Source of the DNA: Planctomycetaceae bacterium
Lineage (GTDB): Bacteria > Planctomycetota > Planctomycetia > Planctomycetales > Planctomycetaceae
NCBI GenBank assembly: GCA_003445035.1
Contig: DLVV01000080.1
Coordinates: forward strand, 986 to 15,648
Direction of reading: 5' to 3'
Length of the DNA stretch: 14,663 nucleotides
The position numbers and the translations under genes are program-made. Shown here in pieces: positions 14,433-14,663 of this stretch. The number at the start of each line of letters is the position of its first letter. Positions within the stretch are counted from its first letter, which is position 1. Below the pieces are notes generated by a model. That model was not told where the DNA came from. It did not search any database and saw only the letters and a program-made list of their open reading frames with translations.

Positions 14433-14462
14433 TTGTTGCGTTCGGGACGCCGGAACTAGAAT
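14433..14462 (+). promoter_or_regulatory. Putative promoter of the ParB-like gene
   Basis: -35 TTGTTG (14433-14438), an 18-nt spacer and -10 TAGAAT (14457-14462; five of six consensus bases) predict a start near 14469, leaving a leader of about 26 nt with the ribosome-binding GGAG at 14483-14486. The -35 is weak. The parS site lies 52 nt upstream of it, so ParB bound at parS could influence this promoter. Confidence 0.45.
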
Positions 14463-14494
14463 CTCGTCCCCAACCGACCCGCGGAGCACCGGCC

Positions 14495-14663
14495 ATGTCG
14501 ACGATCCCCAACGATCCTGCTGCCGATCAATCGGTTGAATCCTCCGCGGAGGCCCCGATCCGTCCGAGTCGGCTTGGCCGCGGCCTGGCCGGGCTTGTCG
14601 GCCTGAGCGATTTCGGGCCGACCGAAGAGGAACTGGTGGCCGAACATGTCACCGACCCTCCGT
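14495..14663 (+). CDS. parB: ParB-family chromosome partition protein, N-terminal fragment (3' end outside window)
   Basis: An ATG at 14495 with GGAG (14483-14486) 8 nt upstream opens a frame that runs off the window after 56 codons. Residues 1-24 are acidic and low in complexity. Then comes RLGRGLAGLVG at 26-36, the LGRGL...L(I/V) motif found at the start of ParB/Spo0J proteins, whose arginine stimulates the ParA ATPase. An acidic linker follows, TEEELVAEHV, where ParB proteins have a variable segment before the CTP-binding domain. That domain (GERRxR motif), the helix-turn-helix and the dimerisation domain would all lie beyond the end, so the call rests on the N-terminal motif plus the parS site upstream. 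No parA precedes it; parA could follow or lie elsewhere. The frame is easily missed because it has no stop within the window. Confidence 0.72.
   Translation, partial: MSTIPNDPAADQSVESSAEAPIRPSRLGRGLAGLVGLSDFGPTEEELVAEHVTDPP

Overview
The window is about 14.7 kb of GC-rich bacterial DNA that reads as a planctomycete chromosome. The evidence is three DUF1501 proteins (two of them complete, both with twin-arginine leaders), a Tat-exported Gfo/Idh/MocA oxidoreductase, a cysteine-containing YTV-type valine/arginine-rich repeat protein of the planctomycete cell-surface kind, and leucine-rich repeats of the ITDAGLAHL type. Genus and species cannot be told from the sequence. No transposase, integrase, phage gene or CRISPR array is visible, and almost all the DNA is accounted for by genes.

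Layout. (1) 1-243 is the 3' end of a DUF1501 gene, closed by a strong intrinsic terminator at 266-305. (2) 313-1686 (minus) encodes a D-lactate dehydrogenase/glycolate oxidase type flavoprotein. (3) 2026-3180 encodes the exported YTV-like protein. (4) 3277-5481 holds thioredoxin followed after 42 nt by a 610-residue coiled-coil protein, behind a good sigma-70-like promoter. (5) 5588-9608 is a tightly packed three-gene operon with GTGA overlaps at both junctions: a leaderless right-handed beta-helix protein, a thiamine-diphosphate (ThDP) enzyme and a leucine-rich-repeat protein. (6) 11100-12473 and 9616-11100 (minus) are a Tat-exported Gfo/Idh/MocA protein and a DUF1501 protein joined by a TGATG junction. 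(7) 12814-14226 (plus) is a third DUF1501 protein, divergent from the previous pair. (8) 14241-14314 (minus) is tRNA-Pro(UGG). (9) A perfect 16-bp parS-like palindrome lies at 14365-14380, followed at 14495 by a gene cut off by the window end. Its first 56 residues carry the LGRGL motif of ParB, so this end of the window is probably part of the chromosome-partition locus.

How the genes relate. The exported DUF1501, Gfo/Idh and YTV proteins belong to the large planctomycete envelope repertoire and have no assigned reactions. The beta-helix/ThDP/LRR operon is the best candidate for an undescribed functional unit: three unrelated architectures, apparently all cytoplasmic, translated in lockstep. 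The parS/ParB end is the most specific functional signal. Four putative promoters (for trxA, the beta-helix operon, tRNA-Pro and parB) have an 18-nt spacer, and three of these have a TAGA-type -10. All product calls come from reading motifs by eye; no database search was run.
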